Below are positions 16,180 to 24,537 of a DNA stretch of 64,000 nt, piece after piece. The DNA is from Nonomuraea angiospora (lineage in GTDB: Bacteria > Actinomycetota > Actinomycetes > Streptosporangiales > Streptosporangiaceae). The stretch's first letter is position 1. Each line of letters opens with the position of its first letter. Made by a program: the position numbers and the translations under genes. A model generated the notes under the pieces. That model saw only the letters and a program-made list of their open reading frames with translations. It searched no databases and was not told the DNA's origin. The stretch is from NCBI RefSeq assembly GCF_014873145.1, contig NZ_JADBEK010000001.1, positions 9,796,001 to 9,860,000 on the forward strand, written 5' to 3'.

Positions 16180-17322
16180 TCAGGCCCCGGCGTGGCCCAG
16201 CGTACGCTCCGGATTGTCCAGCCAGATCCGTTGCCCCTCCCGCGTGACGGTCATCCCGAACCGCTCCCGGTCCGGCTCGCCCCAGGACACCCACTGTGCG
16301 TACGCGTCGGTGATCTCATCCCACAGGGACCGATCGCCGAGCTGGTATGCGAGGTGATCGCCGTCCGGGTCGTGCACCGCCGCCGCCCAGTGAGTCGGCT
16401 CGGCAGGGTCGACCACGTACAGCACGAAACGATCCCCCTCGTCGACCTCGCGGATGTGCAGGCCGGTGAGAGCCGACATGGCCAGCCCCGCCCCCGCCGG
16501 CGCGTGCGCGATCGTGCGCGGGTCCACCCGGGTCGTGGACCGCCGGCCGCTGCCGTCGTCGTCGGAGACAGGGGACCCGTCCTGCGAGCGCATCATCATG
16601 TACGACGTGTAGCCGGGGAACCGGCCGACGGCGACCCCGTCCGTCCTGACCACGAGCCGCACGGAGAGGTCGACGTCGAAGCCGGGCGAGAACGGCGCCA
16701 CGATCACACCGCCTGGCCGAGTCTGCTCGACCCACGCATACGGGACGGTGTGGACGGCGCAGGTGACGTGGACCCGGTCGTACGGCGCTCCCTCGGCCCA
16801 CCCGTCCGCCCCGTCACCGACGATCAAGCGCGGATGCACGCCGGCCGCGGCCAGCGTCTTTCCCGCCTGCCCGGCGACGGCCTGGTCGACCTCGATCGAG
16901 GTGACGATGCCGTGCTCGCCGACCAGGTGGGACAGCAGCGCGGCGGTCCAGCCCGTCCCCGTGCCGATCTCCAGCACCCGATCACCCGGCTCCGGATCGA
17001 GCAGGGTGAGCAGATCGACGACGGTCCCTGGGGCGGAGTTGGAGGAGGTGTAGCGCCCGTCCACCTCGCGGATGTCGGTCGCACCGGCATCGAGCTGCGT
17101 CACGATCGCATCCGGTCCGTACACCGTCGCCCACCAGGTGTCCGGGTCGGCGTGCCGGTCGATGAGGCGGGGGCCGCCTCCGGTGAGAACGACCCCGGTG
17201 GGGGGCACGAACCGATGCCGGGGCACGGCCCGCAACGCCTTGTCGACGGCGCCGCTGACCGGGCGGCGCTCGCTGATGGCGTCGATGAGGTCATCAATGC
17301 GGGCGCCCAGGTCGAAGGTCAC
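16180..17322 (-). CDS. RiPP-associated PIMT-like O-methyltransferase, probable imiditide-forming enzyme
   Basis: A 380-aa homologue of protein-L-isoaspartate O-methyltransferase. The N-terminal half has the PIMT fold: SSNSAPGTVVDLL at about 93 and SAM motif I VLEIGTGTGWTAALL at about 116-130. The C-terminal ~170 residues are an extension absent from housekeeping PIMTs, ending with RFGMTVTREGQRIWLDNPE, the kind of C-terminal motif found in RiPP-associated PIMTs of graspetide, lanthipeptide and imiditide clusters. The GTG start overlaps the stop of the 44-aa upstream gene (GTGA), so the pair is translationally coupled. No ATP-grasp, lanthionine or lasso gene is nearby, which points to an imiditide: methylation of an Asp in the peptide, then spontaneous aspartimide formation. 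Confidence 0.82.
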   Translation of the reverse strand: MTFDLGARIDDLIDAISERRPVSGAVDKALRAVPRHRFVPPTGVVLTGGGPRLIDRHADPDTWWATVYGPDAIVTQLDAGATDIREVDGRYTSSNSAPGTVVDLLTLLDPEPGDRVLEIGTGTGWTAALLSHLVGEHGIVTSIEVDQAVAGQAGKTLAAAGVHPRLIVGDGADGWAEGAPYDRVHVTCAVHTVPYAWVEQTRPGGVIVAPFSPGFDVDLSVRLVVRTDGVAVGRFPGYTSYMMMRSQDGSPVSDDDGSGRRSTTRVDPRTIAHAPAGAGLAMSALTGLHIREVDEGDRFVLYVVDPAEPTHWAAAVHDPDGDHLAYQLGDRSLWDEITDAYAQWVSWGEPDRERFGMTVTREGQRIWLDNPERTLGHAGA

Positions 17323-17453
17323 TTGCCGTCCTTCTTGTCCCCGTCACCGCTGCCGCGCTTGCCCTCGCTGCCGTCTCCGTCGTTCTGGCTCTTCCTCTCC
17401 TTCGGGGGAGTGAACGGCTTCAGGCTGGGCTCCTCGCCCTTGTGCTTTCCCAT
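17319..17453 (-). CDS. Putative imiditide-type RiPP precursor peptide, 44 aa
   Basis: A 44-residue peptide, MGKHKGEEPSLKPFTPPKER (1-20), followed by a Gly/Asp/Lys-rich tail with four Asp-Gly pairs at D25, D27, D37 and D42, including N24-D25-G26-D27-G28. Asp-Gly is the sequence most prone to aspartimide formation. It has no Cys and few Ser/Thr, so lanthionine chemistry is unlikely. Start is ATG with GGAGG 6 nt upstream. The stop overlaps the GTG of the PIMT-like gene. This precursor-then-methyltransferase order, with nothing else, matches the imiditide family founded on Nonomuraea maritima NmaA/NmaM. Which Asp is modified and whether the peptide is processed are unknown. Confidence 0.75.
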   Translation of the reverse strand: MGKHKGEEPSLKPFTPPKERKSQNDGDGSEGKRGSGDGDKKDGK

Positions 17454-17845
17454 ACCGGGCCTCCATCGTCCAGACGAGTCGCTTGTCGTAATCGTACGAC
17501 TACGGTCCGGGGTGGGGGAGGTAAAGGCCGGTTCCAGCCTTCGCCGGCAGGCGACTGTCACCCCGGCTGTAACGCGCCCAGGCGTGGCATAGGTGACCCC
17601 CGCCTCCAGGGCGAGAACCGGAAGCGGGGCCCGTCGGCTGATCTCGTCTGTCGGCCTTCGCCGGCTGATCGGGCCGTCGGCGCAGCCGGCGTAGCACTGG
17701 TTGCATTCGGCCGGCCGTGCGGGTGAGAGCCCTTCAGGCAGTCGTCGAGCTGCCGCCATTGCGTGGGGTGGATGTTCGTCGCGCACGGCATCCTGGGACG
17801 GCGTCTCCCCGATCTCATCCTGTCGGGCCGTCGAGGGACTGATGT
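17454..17845. other. Intergenic region upstream of the imiditide pair
   Basis: 392 bp between the VapC gene end and the precursor start. The reading frame of the precursor stays open upstream to 17849, but that extension has no family features and would ignore the good GGAGG-ATG at 17453, so it is treated as non-coding. It holds a 16-bp dyad at 17485-17500; otherwise only GC-rich short palindromes. Confidence 0.5.
17485..17500. promoter_or_regulatory. Dyad GTCGTA-N4-TACGAC upstream of the RiPP precursor
   Basis: Perfect 6-bp inverted repeat with ATCG centre, 31 bp before the precursor ATG. Position and symmetry suit an operator over the promoter of the precursor/methyltransferase operon. No matching regulator gene is adjacent. 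Confidence 0.4.
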
Positions 17846-18250
17846 TCACACGGGAACGACGGTGACCAAGCTTTCAAGTCCGACGAAGTCGTCGGTGTTA
17901 CGCGTGAAGAGCGGCAACCCTCGGCTGGACGCGACTGCGGCGATCATGAGGTCCATTCGGCGAGGGCGCGGGTCACGCTTCGCCGCGAGCGTCAGCGCGA
18001 CAAGGCTGCCGTAGCGAGCCGCCGCGTCGGCGTCGAAGGGCAGAGGCTCGAAGTCGGTCACTGCGGCGCCCAGCTTCTCCATGCGCGCGGCTCGGGTGGC
18101 CTGATCCTTGGCCATGGCCACACCCTGGTGAAGTTCGGCGAGCGTGATGGCGGTGAGCTCGGGATAAGCCGGAAGATCAGCGGGAGAGAGCTCGGTGAGA
18201 TCAATGTAAACGCGCGTGTCTATCACTCCGGCACTGTGCCGCTCAGTCAT
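17846..18250 (-). CDS. vapC: PIN-domain toxin, VapC family
   Basis: A 134-aa PIN ribonuclease. Acidic residues of the active site are visible: D11 in [11 protein letters not shown]46 in TLAELHQG, the D in [11 protein letters not shown] and D122 in TRNTDDF. The DLMIAA-VA and [13 protein letters not shown] patterns are typical of VapC. VapC toxins cleave tRNA or rRNA and are neutralised by the cognate antitoxin. It overlaps the upstream antitoxin gene by 8 nt, the usual VapB-VapC order, and appears intact. Confidence 0.88.
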   Translation of the reverse strand: MTERHSAGVIDTRVYIDLTELSPADLPAYPELTAITLAELHQGVAMAKDQATRAARMEKLGAAVTDFEPLPFDADAAARYGSLVALTLAAKRDPRPRRMDLMIAAVASSRGLPLFTRNTDDFVGLESLVTVVPV

Positions 18251-18518
18251 CGCGGCCCTCCCACGGATCGTCGTCGATGCGGTCTTCGGAGCCGAAGAAC
18301 TCGTCGGCCTCTCGGCGCATCGCCGCGTAGTCCACGACGGGAAGTCTGCGATGCCTGGCGACGAGCTCTTCGGCGCTCATGCGCCGTCGGCGTGGAATCG
18401 GTCGCAACTCCGCGATCTCGACTCCGTTGCGGGTGATGTGAAAGACCTCGCCTGCCTCGACCTGATCCATGACAGCGGCGGAGTTATTGCGAAACTCCCG
18501 CTGGGTGATGATCTTCAT
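18243..18518 (-). CDS. vapB: VapB-type antitoxin, Phd/YefM fold
   Basis: A 91-aa protein whose N-terminal half ([20 protein letters not shown], then [16 protein letters not shown]) is the Phd/YefM DNA-binding fold. Its acidic C-terminus ([19 protein letters not shown]) should wrap the toxin. It is the first gene of the pair and is expected to autorepress it with the toxin. It overlaps vapC by 8 nt. Confidence 0.88.
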   Translation of the reverse strand: MKIITQREFRNNSAAVMDQVEAGEVFHITRNGVEIAELRPIPRRRRMSAEELVARHRRLPVVDYAAMRREADEFFGSEDRIDDDPWEGRDD

Positions 18519-18581
18519 TATGCGTCGATCGTAGCTCGACGTAGCCCCCTGTGCTACAGGCGTCCCAGACAGTCATACCCG

Positions 18582-19364
18582 TCAAAGGGACTTCACCGTG
18601 CCGCCGTCGATGATGTGGTCAGCGCCCGTGATGTTGCCCGCCACGTCCGACAGCAGGAACGCGATCAGCGCCGCCACCTCCCGCGGCTCGGTGATGCGGC
18701 CCGTGGTGATGCCGAACGCCGCCGGGATCCCCTCCAGGAACGCGGCGTGGTCAGTGCCCGCCAGGGCGGCCATCTTGCCGCCGAAGCCGTCCGGGTCGTC
18801 CCAGAGTGCGGTGCGGACGACGCCGGGCGAGACGGTGTTGACCCGGACGCCCCTGGGTCCGAACTCCTCGGCGAGGGACTTGCCGAGCGCGGTCAGGGTG
18901 GCCTTGGCGGCGCTGTAGGCGACGGGGCCGGCGGCCGGGAGCCGGGAGTTGATGGACGAGACGTTCACCACCGAGCCGCGCCGCTCGATCAGGCTGGGCA
19001 GGGCGGCCCTGGTGACGCGGACGGCGCTGAACAGGTTGACGTCGAAGATGGCGGCCCACTCCGCGTCGCCGGTGTCGAGGAAGCCGACCGGCTCCACGGC
19101 GTCTCCGCCGCCCACGTTGTTGACCAGCAGGTCGATGCCGCCCAGCTCGGTGAGGGCGGTGTCCACGAGGGTGGAGACCCCGCCGGGGGTGCTCAGGTCG
19201 GCCGGCACCGCCACGGCGCCCGACTTCTCCAGCTCGGGCGTGATGGTACGGGCGGCGCCGACCACGCGTACCCCCTCGTCGATCAGGGTCTGCGCGGTGG
19301 CCAGGCCGATGCCCCGGCTGGCACCGGTGACGACGGCGGTCTTGGAGTCGAGTCCGAGCTTCAT
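18582..19364 (-). CDS. Short-chain dehydrogenase/reductase
   Basis: A 260-aa classical SDR. It has TGASRGIG cofactor motif (about residue 12), NNVGG, active-site Ser in VNVSSINS and YSAAK (YxxxK) catalytic pair, and ends in the GADHIIDGG pattern typical of the family. ATG at 19364 is chosen for GGAGAG 5 nt upstream; an in-frame start 11 codons earlier lacks a site. A TetR gene lies just upstream on the same strand, so it is probably the target of that regulator. Substrate unknown. Confidence 0.88.
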   Translation of the reverse strand: MKLGLDSKTAVVTGASRGIGLATAQTLIDEGVRVVGAARTITPELEKSGAVAVPADLSTPGGVSTLVDTALTELGGIDLLVNNVGGGDAVEPVGFLDTGDAEWAAIFDVNLFSAVRVTRAALPSLIERRGSVVNVSSINSRLPAAGPVAYSAAKATLTALGKSLAEEFGPRGVRVNTVSPGVVRTALWDDPDGFGGKMAALAGTDHAAFLEGIPAAFGITTGRITEPREVAALIAFLLSDVAGNITGADHIIDGGTVKSL

Positions 19365-19442
19365 GATCTCTCCGTTTTTCTTGAACTCAAGGTACAAAAT
19401 GCGGGCGCGGTGAACCCCGAACCCCGATAGTGGCGGGTCGGG

Positions 19443-20021
19443 TCAGAGGGAGTCGACGACCGCGTCGATCACCCTGGTGAGGCGGTCCGGGCCGTCGGCG
19501 ACGCGCGCCAGCAGGCGCATGCCGACGACGGTGTTCAGCAGCAGGCTCCCGGCCGCCCGGGCGTCCCGGTCGGCGGCGATCTCGCCCGTTCGCCGGCCCT
19601 CTTCGACCAGCGCGCGGAAGGCCTCCTCGGTGCGGTCGAGCATCCGCCGGACGAGCCGCGCCGCGCTCTCGTCCGACTGGCCGAGCTCGGCCGCTGTGTT
19701 CACGGCCATGCAGCCGCGCCGGTCGGGGTCGGCCAGGTCCATCTCGGACAGGCTGCGCAGCGCCCTGCGCAACCTGTCCTTGACGGGGCCCGGCTCCTCC
19801 AGCATCTCGATCAGCGCCGCCGCCTGGCTGTCGCGGTAGCGGCTCAGCGCCGCCTCGAACAGCGCGTGCTTGCTGCCGAAGGTGTTGTAGAGGCTGCCCT
19901 TGCCGATGCCGAGCGCGTCCACCAGGTCCTGCGGCGTGGTGGCCGCGTAGCCCTTGCGCCAGAACACCTCCATGGCGTGCTCCACGGCCACGTCCGGATC
20001 GAACTGCTTCGGCCTCCCCAT
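19443..20021 (-). CDS. TetR-family transcriptional regulator
   Basis: A 192-aa repressor with N-terminal HTH GRPKQFDPDVAVEHAMEVFW followed by PQDLVDALGIGKGSLYNTFG, typical of TetR regulators that control adjacent SDR genes. The C-terminal domain contains the GCMAVNTAAELG signature of the AcrR/YcdC-like subgroup. It lies between two SDR genes on the same strand, 78 bp upstream of one. The effector is unknown. Confidence 0.87.
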   Translation of the reverse strand: MGRPKQFDPDVAVEHAMEVFWRKGYAATTPQDLVDALGIGKGSLYNTFGSKHALFEAALSRYRDSQAAALIEMLEEPGPVKDRLRRALRSLSEMDLADPDRRGCMAVNTAAELGQSDESAARLVRRMLDRTEEAFRALVEEGRRTGEIAADRDARAAGSLLLNTVVGMRLLARVADGPDRLTRVIDAVVDSL

Positions 20022-20060
20022 GGCGAGGACGCTAGCAGTTTCTGGACCTGGAGGTCAAAA

Positions 20061-20771
20061 TCAGCCGGCGGCCGGCATCTCCGGAGGCGCTCCGGTCGCC
20101 AGCCAGTGGGCGCGCCGCGTGATCGCGGCCGGCCAGCCGTCCGGCACCACGGCGAAGGCGCCCGCCCGCACCGCCGCGAGGGCCTGGTCCGCGATGTCCG
20201 CGGGGTCCTCTCCGTCGGGCGACATGCCGGTGCGGACCAGGGCCGGGCACAGCATCGTCACGCCGATCGGCGTGCCGGCCAGCGACAGCGCCGCCTGTTC
20301 GGCGAGGGCGACGACGGCGTGCTTGGAGGCCGCGTACGCGCCACCGGCCGGGAACGTGACGAGCCCCGCCAGCGAAGCCGTGATCAGGATGTGCGCCGGC
20401 CGGCCGGACGACAGCAGCCGCGGGACGAACGCGCGCAGTCCGTTGACCACGCCGCCCACGTTCACCGCGAACACCCGGTCCCAGTCCTGCGGGCTCACCT
20501 CCCACGGCGCGCCCAGGTCCCGGCCGACGATGCCCGCGTTCAGGCAGACCAGATCGACGTCCGGGGCGGCGGCGGCCAGCGCCTCCATCTGCGCGGCGTC
20601 GGAGACGTCGGTCCGGACGGCCTCGGCTCCCAGCTCGGCGGCGGCTTCGGCGAGCGCCGTCTCGTTGACGTCGGCGAGCACGACCCGCACCCCGTCCGAG
20701 CGGAGCCGGGCGGCCAGCGCCCTGCCGATCCCGCCGGCGGCGCCGGTGACGACGGCGTTGGTGAGGTTCAT
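20061..20771 (-). CDS. Short-chain dehydrogenase/reductase
   Basis: A 236-aa SDR with TGAAGGIG cofactor loop, NAGIVG, active-site S in ITASLAG and YAASK. It begins with ATG that shares its A with the stop (TGATG) of the Ere-like gene, so the two are translated together. This pairing suggests that the hydrolase and reductase act on the same compound. Length and motifs are complete. Substrate unknown. Confidence 0.86.
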   Translation of the reverse strand: MNLTNAVVTGAAGGIGRALAARLRSDGVRVVLADVNETALAEAAAELGAEAVRTDVSDAAQMEALAAAAPDVDLVCLNAGIVGRDLGAPWEVSPQDWDRVFAVNVGGVVNGLRAFVPRLLSSGRPAHILITASLAGLVTFPAGGAYAASKHAVVALAEQAALSLAGTPIGVTMLCPALVRTGMSPDGEDPADIADQALAAVRAGAFAVVPDGWPAAITRRAHWLATGAPPEMPAAG

Positions 20772-22027
20772 CAGGATGCTCCAAACATGGTCGATGAGTC
20801 CGCCGTCGCGGTGGGAGTGCACACGACCGCGTCGAAGGCCTGGTGCAGCGGCGTGTCCACGGTCGCGCTCTGCGATCGGATGCGGTCCAGCGGCGGCCCC
20901 GGGCGCAGGTCGGTCAGGGTGACGGCCCCGCCGAGCCCGGCGTCGACGAGGGCCCCTTCCACGCTCCCGGGAGCCGGGGCGTCGAGGCTGACGACGTCGA
21001 GCGTGAATCCGACAGGGGAGCCCTCGGCGGGGACGATCATCTCCGGCACCTGGCCGGCGGTGTGGGTGAGCGCCACGGCGCGGTAGCGGGGGCCGAGGTC
21101 GCGTGCCAGGTAGTGGCCCATCGGCAGGCCGGCCAGGTGGCCGCCGAAGGTGACGGGGGTCTTCTGTATGTGGTTGTTGTGGGCCACCAGCACGACTCGC
21201 GCGCCGGTGCCGGCCCTGTCCAGCTGCCACTGTACGGCCGCGGCCATGTAATGGTCGCGAGCCGACGTGTCGCCGGGCAGGCCCGCGCCGGAGAACAGGT
21301 CGTTCATCGCCAGGAGCATGTAGTCGGTGTGGCGGGCGGCATCCAGGTGGCGCCGGGCCGTGTCGTATCGGTGCCGGCCGGCGCGGGAGACGTAGAGCGG
21401 TTCGAGCGCCCGCAGCCGCAGCGACAGCCGGGACAGGCTCGCCGTGAGGGAGTCCCGGAACGCCGGGTCGAGAGCGCCCCACGCGGGCGCCGACACGGCG
21501 GCCGAGCCGCCGGTGATCTCGTCGGCCGCGCGCAGGACGCCGGTCACGAAGTCGTCGAGGTCAGGGTCGACCAGTCGCAGGTATTCGGCGACCGGGTCGA
21601 GGTCCGGCCGCAGGGCCAGGGTGTTGGGCAGGTCGATCCCCACGATCCGGACGGGCCGGGACCTGCTCCGGTTGTAGTGGCGCAGCCAGCCCAGCAGCTC
21701 TCCGAACACGCCGCGGGTGAGGGGCCCGGCCAGCCGGAGGAGGTCGGCCTCGTCGCCCTCACCGGCGAGCCAGGCGTTGACGGCGGCGGCGTCCGCGGAT
21801 CCGAGCTCGAACGCCACGTCGGTGAACCCGCAGCGTTCGAGGAGGAAGCGCAGCAGCCGCGCACGGGCGAGGTTGAACTCGCGGACGAAATGGGCGCCCT
21901 CGCCGACGGCCACGACCTGGGCGTCACCGACCACGCCGCGCAGCGGCTCGAGGTCGTCGAGGTCGGGGTCGGCCGGGTCGAGGGTGTTGAGGACAGTCGT
22001 GTGCCCTGACAGGGAACGGGAAGTCAT
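20771..22027 (-). CDS. Erythromycin-esterase family protein
   Basis: A 418-aa protein of the Ere/succinoglycan-biosynthesis-related family. It has the conserved GEGAHFVREF near residue 43, AFELGSADAA, and a metal/catalytic His region LVAHNNHIQK near 285. Ere enzymes hydrolyse the macrolactone ester of macrolides, but many family members have other or unknown substrates. It is first of a two-gene unit with the SDR and starts divergently from the GH6 cellulase. Cytosolic by sequence, with no signal peptide. Confidence 0.82.
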   Translation of the reverse strand: MTSRSLSGHTTVLNTLDPADPDLDDLEPLRGVVGDAQVVAVGEGAHFVREFNLARARLLRFLLERCGFTDVAFELGSADAAAVNAWLAGEGDEADLLRLAGPLTRGVFGELLGWLRHYNRSRSRPVRIVGIDLPNTLALRPDLDPVAEYLRLVDPDLDDFVTGVLRAADEITGGSAAVSAPAWGALDPAFRDSLTASLSRLSLRLRALEPLYVSRAGRHRYDTARRHLDAARHTDYMLLAMNDLFSGAGLPGDTSARDHYMAAAVQWQLDRAGTGARVVLVAHNNHIQKTPVTFGGHLAGLPMGHYLARDLGPRYRAVALTHTAGQVPEMIVPAEGSPVGFTLDVVSLDAPAPGSVEGALVDAGLGGAVTLTDLRPGPPLDRIRSQSATVDTPLHQAFDAVVCTPTATADSSTMFGAS

Positions 22028-22325
22028 GGAAATGCACTCGTTTCTCGGTGGATGCCGGAAGCCGGCGGATAACGCGTCGAGGAACGCGGAACAGAGCGCT
22101 CGGCCGGACCCGTGCCGACGGGTCGCCGGAAGCGCTGCGAGGTCCGCTTACGGACGCGGATCAGAGAAACAAGGTGCCAGGAACCATGCGGCCGATCATA
22201 GCGGAGCCGCAGCACGCACGCTCCGTCACCGCCGGTGGCCGGTGCGTACGCTCGTACTCCACCTCTTGACCTTGTCAGACGGGGTCGGTAATGATCAACC
22301 GCGACTCCCGCCGAAAGGTGCACAC
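22028..22325. promoter_or_regulatory. Divergent promoter region, Ere-like gene / GH6 cellulase
   Basis: 298 bp between two outward-facing genes, so it must carry both promoters. A canonical cellulose-regulator (CebR) box is not present; only a weak core match GGAAGCGCTGCG lies near 22130. GAAAGGTG precedes the cellulase GTG. No coding sequence is supported. Confidence 0.4.
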
Positions 22326-23735
22326 GTGCGATTCATCGCAGGCAAGACCGCGGCTTTAGCCGCGGTCCTGACAGCAGTCCTCGTCGTCCCCCAGCCCGCC
22401 TCAGCCGCCGCCCAGCTCATCGGGAACGGCACCTTCAACAGCTCCACCGCCCCCTGGTCCGCGATCGGGCAGACGACCGTCGCGCTCGACGCCCAGCGGC
22501 TGCGGGTGGACGTGAAGGCCGTCGTCGCCAACCCCTGGGACGCCATGGTGGCCGCCCCGACCACCGCCGCCCTGAACCCGGGCAAGAGCTACACCCTCTC
22601 CTTCGACGCCTACTCCACCATCGCCTTCAAGGCCACCGCGACGGTGCAGTACAAGGCCACGCCCAGCTCCAACCAGTCGCTGGCCACGGGCGTGCAGCTC
22701 ACCACGTCGAGCAAGCGTTACAGCATCCCGTTCACGGCCGCGAGCGCCACGGACACGGCGGCCGAGGTGACGTTCCAGCTCGGCGGGTCCGGCGGGACGC
22801 CCGCGGTCCGGTTCGACAACGTGTCGCTGATGGAGACGCAGACGACGCGCCCGACCGCGCTGTTCGTGTGGAACCAGTCCAACCCGGCCAAGTTCGTCAC
22901 GGCCAATCCGAACGCCAGCCAGACTCCGGCGATCTCCGCGAACATCGCCAACAAGCCGATCTTCGAGTGGTTCGGCGGCTGGTTCAGTGACATCACCCAG
23001 GCCGTGGACACCTACGTCGGCGCGGCGCAGGCCCAGGACAAGCTGCCGATGCTGGTCGCGTACAACATCCCCAACCGGGACGCGTGCGCCAACCAATCGG
23101 GTGGCGGCGCGGGCGACGCGGCCGGCTATCACACGTGGATCACCGAGTTCGCCAAGGCCATCGGCACCAGGCATGCGATCGTCGTGCTGGAACCCGACGC
23201 GGTCGCCGCCGCCGGGTGCGTGACCCAGATCGGCAAGAACCCCGAGGACCAGTACGCGATGCTGCTGGACGCCACGCAGGTGCTGAAGGCCCAGGCCCCC
23301 AACGCGTGGGTCTACCTGGACGCGGCCAACGCCACCTGGCTCGCGCCGAACGTCATCGCGCCGCTGCTGGTCAAGTCGGGCATCGCCAACACCCGCGGCT
23401 TCTCCGTGAACGTGTCGAACTACTTCTTGACCGCCGACTCCGAGACGTACGCCGTCGGGGTCAACGCTCAGCTGTCGGGCACCGTGGGCGCCAAGAAGTA
23501 CGTGATCGACACCAGCCGCAACGGCAACGGCCCCTACACGGACAGCACGCCCGAGGACAACTGGTGCAACCCGCCCGGGCGCAAGCTCGGCGTCCCGCCG
23601 GCCAAGCAGTCGAGCGGCGCCGAGTACGTGTTCTGGGTCAAGGTGCCCGGTGACTCCGACGGCGTGTGCAACGCCTCCACCAAGCCGGCCGGGCAGTTCG
23701 ACCCCGACCTGGCGGTCGCCCTGATCAGGGGCTAG
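22326..23735 (+). CDS. Secreted GH6 cellulase with N-terminal CBM
   Basis: A 469-aa enzyme with a Sec signal peptide (MRFIAGKTAALAAVLTAVLV, cleavage after ASA). A ~145-residue beta-sandwich of the CBM4/9 type follows (LIGNGTFNSSTAPWSAI to VRFDNVSLME), then a glycoside hydrolase family 6 domain. GH6 motifs are LVAYNIPNRDACANQSGG, the acid-residue strand VVLEPDAV (Asp about 291), DTSRNGNGP, WCNPPGRKLG and WVKVPGDSDG. It cleaves beta-1,4-glucan with inversion; endo or exo action cannot be told. GTG start with AAAGG upstream. A shared terminator follows. Confidence 0.9.
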   Translation: MRFIAGKTAALAAVLTAVLVVPQPASAAAQLIGNGTFNSSTAPWSAIGQTTVALDAQRLRVDVKAVVANPWDAMVAAPTTAALNPGKSYTLSFDAYSTIAFKATATVQYKATPSSNQSLATGVQLTTSSKRYSIPFTAASATDTAAEVTFQLGGSGGTPAVRFDNVSLMETQTTRPTALFVWNQSNPAKFVTANPNASQTPAISANIANKPIFEWFGGWFSDITQAVDTYVGAAQAQDKLPMLVAYNIPNRDACANQSGGGAGDAAGYHTWITEFAKAIGTRHAIVVLEPDAVAAAGCVTQIGKNPEDQYAMLLDATQVLKAQAPNAWVYLDAANATWLAPNVIAPLLVKSGIANTRGFSVNVSNYFLTADSETYAVGVNAQLSGTVGAKKYVIDTSRNGNGPYTDSTPEDNWCNPPGRKLGVPPAKQSSGAEYVFWVKVPGDSDGVCNASTKPAGQFDPDLAVALIRG

Positions 23736-23743
23736 TTCCCGGT

Positions 23744-23772
23744 GGCCGGGCCTCTCGGCGAGAGGTCCGGCC
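23744..23772. terminator. Bidirectional terminator between cellulase and methyltransferase genes
   Basis: Inverted repeat of 13-bp arms (12 of 13 paired: GGCCGGGCCTCTC against GAGAGGTCCGGCC) with a 3-nt loop. It lies between two convergent stops, 9 bp after the cellulase gene. Confidence 0.75.
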
Positions 23773-23778
23773 GCTCTC

Positions 23779-24507
23779 TCAGACCCGCTGGAGCAGGAGG
23801 GTGACGAACCCGAGCGCCTTCCGGTAGCCGTTGAGCCACAGCTCGCGGTGCTCCCGCGCGACGGCGAGCGCCTGGTCGCCGTCGGGGCCCGGATTGGCGG
23901 CGGCCCATCGGGCCAGGGTGCCGGTCCACGACCATTCGTACTCGTCCCACTCGGCGAGGGTGCTCACGTGGCCGTAGACGGCCAGCCAGCCCTCGGACTC
24001 GGCCGCGGCCACCGTGCCCGCCAGGTCGGGGTACGCGCCGATGGCCTCCACGACCGCGGGAGCCGGCGTCCGCTCCCAGAACCCCTCCCCGATCAGCGCC
24101 AGCCCGCCCGGCCGGACGAACCGGGCGACCGCGTCCATCGTGCCCTTCAACCCCTGGAACGCGTGGGTCGAGCCCACGCAGAGCACCAGGTCGTACGGCT
24201 GCTCCGAGGAGAACTCGGTCGCGGGCAGCTCGTGCAGCGTCAGCCGGTCGGACAGGCCACGTGCCTCCGCCGCCCGCCTCGCCGCGGACACCGCCTCCGA
24301 GGAGAGGTCCACGCCGTCGGCCGTGGCCGAGGGGACGAGTTCGAGCGCGCGGAGCGACCATTCGCCCTCGCCGCAGCCCAGGTCGAGGATGCGGGCGCCC
24401 TCCGGCAGGGCCGCCCGGCGCAGCAACCGGTCGAGGTTGCCGGGCGTGATGGGCGCGGCGATCGGGTGGTCACGGTGGGCGATGGCGCTGATCAGTGTTC
24501 GTTCCAT
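23779..24507 (-). CDS. Class I SAM-dependent methyltransferase
   Basis: A 242-aa methyltransferase with motif I ILDLGCGEGEWSLRAL (about residue 41), acidic DGVDLSSEAV as motif II, and YDLVLCVGSTHAF followed by VRPGGLALIGEGFWE as motifs IV-V. The fold resembles small-molecule or generic methyltransferases annotated near UbiE. It is a single gene, convergent with the cellulase and 30 bp downstream of the CitE-like gene on the same strand, so it may be co-transcribed. No substrate can be assigned. Confidence 0.8.
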   Translation of the reverse strand: MERTLISAIAHRDHPIAAPITPGNLDRLLRRAALPEGARILDLGCGEGEWSLRALELVPSATADGVDLSSEAVSAARRAAEARGLSDRLTLHELPATEFSSEQPYDLVLCVGSTHAFQGLKGTMDAVARFVRPGGLALIGEGFWERTPAPAVVEAIGAYPDLAGTVAAAESEGWLAVYGHVSTLAEWDEYEWSWTGTLARWAAANPGPDGDQALAVAREHRELWLNGYRKALGFVTLLLQRV

Positions 24508-24537
24508 GCCGTTCAGTCTCGCGGCGCCCGCAACCGG

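Noticed and set aside
16180..17322. Methyltransferase as a housekeeping protein-isoaspartate repair enzyme
   Set aside because: Housekeeping PIMTs are about 210-230 aa. This one has a ~170-residue extension with the RiPP-type C-terminal motif and a coupled peptide gene.
17454..17849. Longer version of the imiditide precursor (176 codons)
   Set aside because: The extension has a composition unlike a leader peptide, and a perfect GGAGG-ATG lies at the short start; short precursors are typical of the family.
22028..22325. CebR (cellulose-utilisation) operator before the GH6 gene
   Set aside because: Only a degenerate core (GGAAGCGCTGCG) is present, far from the start; the full 14-bp palindrome is absent.
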